NCBI RefSeq assembly: GCF_002303885.1 | Contig: NZ_MRCM01000009.1 | Coordinates: 1-64,000 of the forward strand | Source of the DNA: Flavobacterium sp. ACN2 | GTDB taxonomy: Bacteria > Bacteroidota > Bacteroidia > Flavobacteriales > Flavobacteriaceae | DNA: 64,000 nt | Direction: 5' to 3' | Shown here: one piece after another, positions 63,129-64,000 of the stretch | How positions within the stretch are numbered: the first letter of the stretch is position 1 | How the letters are laid out: each line of letters starts with the position of its first letter | Notes under the pieces: model-generated | Told to the model about the DNA's origin: nothing | Database searches by the model: none | What the model saw: the letters and a program-made list of their open reading frames with translations, nothing else | Position numbers and translations under genes: made by a program

Positions 63129-63506
63129 TTACTCTCTAGATGATTCGTATTGTGATGATTCTTCTTCTTCTTCAGAAGAATCATGATGAGGTTTAGAAAC
63201 CAGATTGGTTACAATAAGCTGAACAATCGAGCCTAAAACACCTTTAAACATTGAGTCGCCTTTACCGACAATAAATCTTTTGGCTAAATAACCAATTCCG
63301 ATACTGATGGCAGATTGAGCGATGTGGCTTTTAAAACCAACCGTTTCGTTGATTTCTTCCACCGTGTTTCGAATAAGGTTAATGGGCTTTAAATTGTCTT
63401 TAATTTCATTAATCTCGTCTTTTATAGCACACCATTCTGTGTCCTGGCGAATTTCTAGTTCCTCAATTTTTTGATTTAACTGATCAATAGTGTAAATAGC
63501 CTCCAT
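63129..63506 (-). CDS. small membrane-associated protein of unknown function
   Basis: 125 residues. N-terminal coiled coil (IYTIDQLNQKIEELEIRQDTEWCAI), a central hydrophobic, glycine-rich part (SAISIGIGYLAKRFIVG ... LGSIVQLIVTNLV) and an acidic Glu/Ser tail. Lies behind the holin-like gene on the same strand (29-bp gap), a usual neighbour in Flavobacterium. Confidence 0.7.
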   Translation of the reverse strand: MEAIYTIDQLNQKIEELEIRQDTEWCAIKDEINEIKDNLKPINLIRNTVEEINETVGFKSHIAQSAISIGIGYLAKRFIVGKGDSMFKGVLGSIVQLIVTNLVSKPHHDSSEEEEESSQYESSRE

Positions 63507-63535
63507 AGTTTTTTCGGTTTTTTAGGTTAATTAAA

Positions 63536-63895
63536 TCAGTTTTTTGTTTCTTTTAGAATACTTGAAATGATAGTATTTCCAATAGGAGTTTTTATCAGTT
63601 TATGATGTGATTTTACAACCACAATTACCAAAATTAGATAAAATAGCGCCATGATAAAAAAGCCATAGTAATACTCTCCAAGTTCTTTACCAATCCATAA
63701 ACTAATCCCGATATTTAGGAACAAAGTAAAAAATGCAACAACAATACCAATCGCTATCTTTGAAGCCAATGATGAAGCACCATCAGCAACAGAACATACT
63801 GTTTTTAGTTTAAGTAATTCTAAACTTGTTTTAGCATAGTTTTCTGCTTTTTCATAAAGATTTAAATTCTCGTTTGTTGTTGCATTTGGTTCCAT
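63536..63895 (-). CDS. phage-holin-like (holin-X superfamily III) membrane protein
   Basis: 119 residues. A short soluble start (YAKTSLELLKLKTVCSVADGASSLASKIAI) and two membrane helices (GIVVAFFTLFLNIGISLWIG and GFFIMALFYLILVIVVV). This is the pattern of the Phage_holin_3_6 family, found in chromosomes beside YtxH- and CsbD-like genes and probably an envelope-stress protein, not a lysis factor. Confidence 0.8.
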   Translation of the reverse strand: MEPNATTNENLNLYEKAENYAKTSLELLKLKTVCSVADGASSLASKIAIGIVVAFFTLFLNIGISLWIGKELGEYYYGFFIMALFYLILVIVVVKSHHKLIKTPIGNTIISSILKETKN

Positions 63896-63942
63896 GATAT
63901 AGGGTTTTATGGTTTGAAAATTTCACTAATTAATTCTACTTA

Positions 63943-64000
63943 TTAATAGTTTGATTTTACTGTTTTAACATCGTCTTTTAGCGTGTTGTAATCTTCTTTA
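63943..64000 (-). CDS. C-terminus of a gene running off the window, likely YtxH-like
   Basis: Minus-strand frame ending in KEDYNTLKDDVKTVKSNY before TAA. Only 18 residues are visible. The charged helical end and position before the holin-like gene fit a YtxH-domain protein, as in other Flavobacteria. Confidence 0.45.
   Translation of the reverse strand, partial: KEDYNTLKDDVKTVKSNY

Noticed and set aside
63536..63895. Prophage signal from the holin-like gene
   Set aside because: No other phage genes are near; this family is common in chromosomes beside YtxH-like genes.

Overview
This window looks like a chromosomal segment of a Flavobacterium-type Bacteroidota. It is AT-rich, its -7 boxes have the TAnnTTTG form, and its gene set is typical of the group: a type IX secretion trio (gliding-motility type C-terminal domain protein, PorP/SprF, OmpA-family protein), TonB-dependent siderophore receptors, DUF1573 and DUF5723 proteins, a lipoprotein-type S9 peptidase and many short lipoprotein or Sec signal peptides. 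No rRNA, tRNA, CRISPR array or complete insertion sequence was seen.

Positions 1-14571 are the accessory region. It is an array of peptidoglycan-attacking effector modules, each followed by one or two lipoproteins that are probably periplasmic immunity proteins. Three effectors are intact enough to read: 3232-4683 (lysozyme-like + YkuD-type L,D-transpeptidase), 6994-8403 (GH19-like + a second transpeptidase-like domain) and 9707-11524 (lysozyme-like + NlpC/P60-like amidase). All three share one linker segment and none has a clear complete 5' end, so they look like displaced C-terminal tips of a longer carrier protein lying upstream of the window. The immunity lipoproteins frequently end in the same, nearly identical bacterial SH3 domain (four copies). 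Between the modules lie fragments of further effectors (858-1040, 1896-2252, 12734-12871) and homopolymer frameshifts. The array ends with a promoter, a short tryptophan-rich ORF that resembles an attenuator leader, and a small unknown gene.

From 14.7 to 20.2 kb the minus strand carries housekeeping genes: cysS, yidD, lgt, a four-helix-bundle gene flanked by inverted repeats, folE and an aminotransferase. From 20.3 to 28.1 kb the plus strand carries a retropepsin/PDZ protein, the type IX secretion trio and a lipoprotein followed by a 10-copy heptamer repeat. Then come DUF1573, valS, an amino-acid permease, and an iron-related block (two TonB-dependent receptors around a DUF4198 protein; a shared Fur-like motif precedes two of these three genes), an MFS transporter, topB, and several small secreted proteins.

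From 45.7 to 59.2 kb, apart from an S9 peptidase, a GreA-like factor and a class C beta-lactamase-like hydrolase, the genes are mostly small and lineage-specific. The block ends with a probable three-gene defence operon headed by an AIPR nuclease-like gene (57506-59242). A structured RNA candidate precedes prfA at 59.6 kb. The window closes with a DUF5723 outer-membrane protein and a holin-like envelope-stress type cluster. Intergenic regions are unusually rich in palindromic repeat families, some of them nested.
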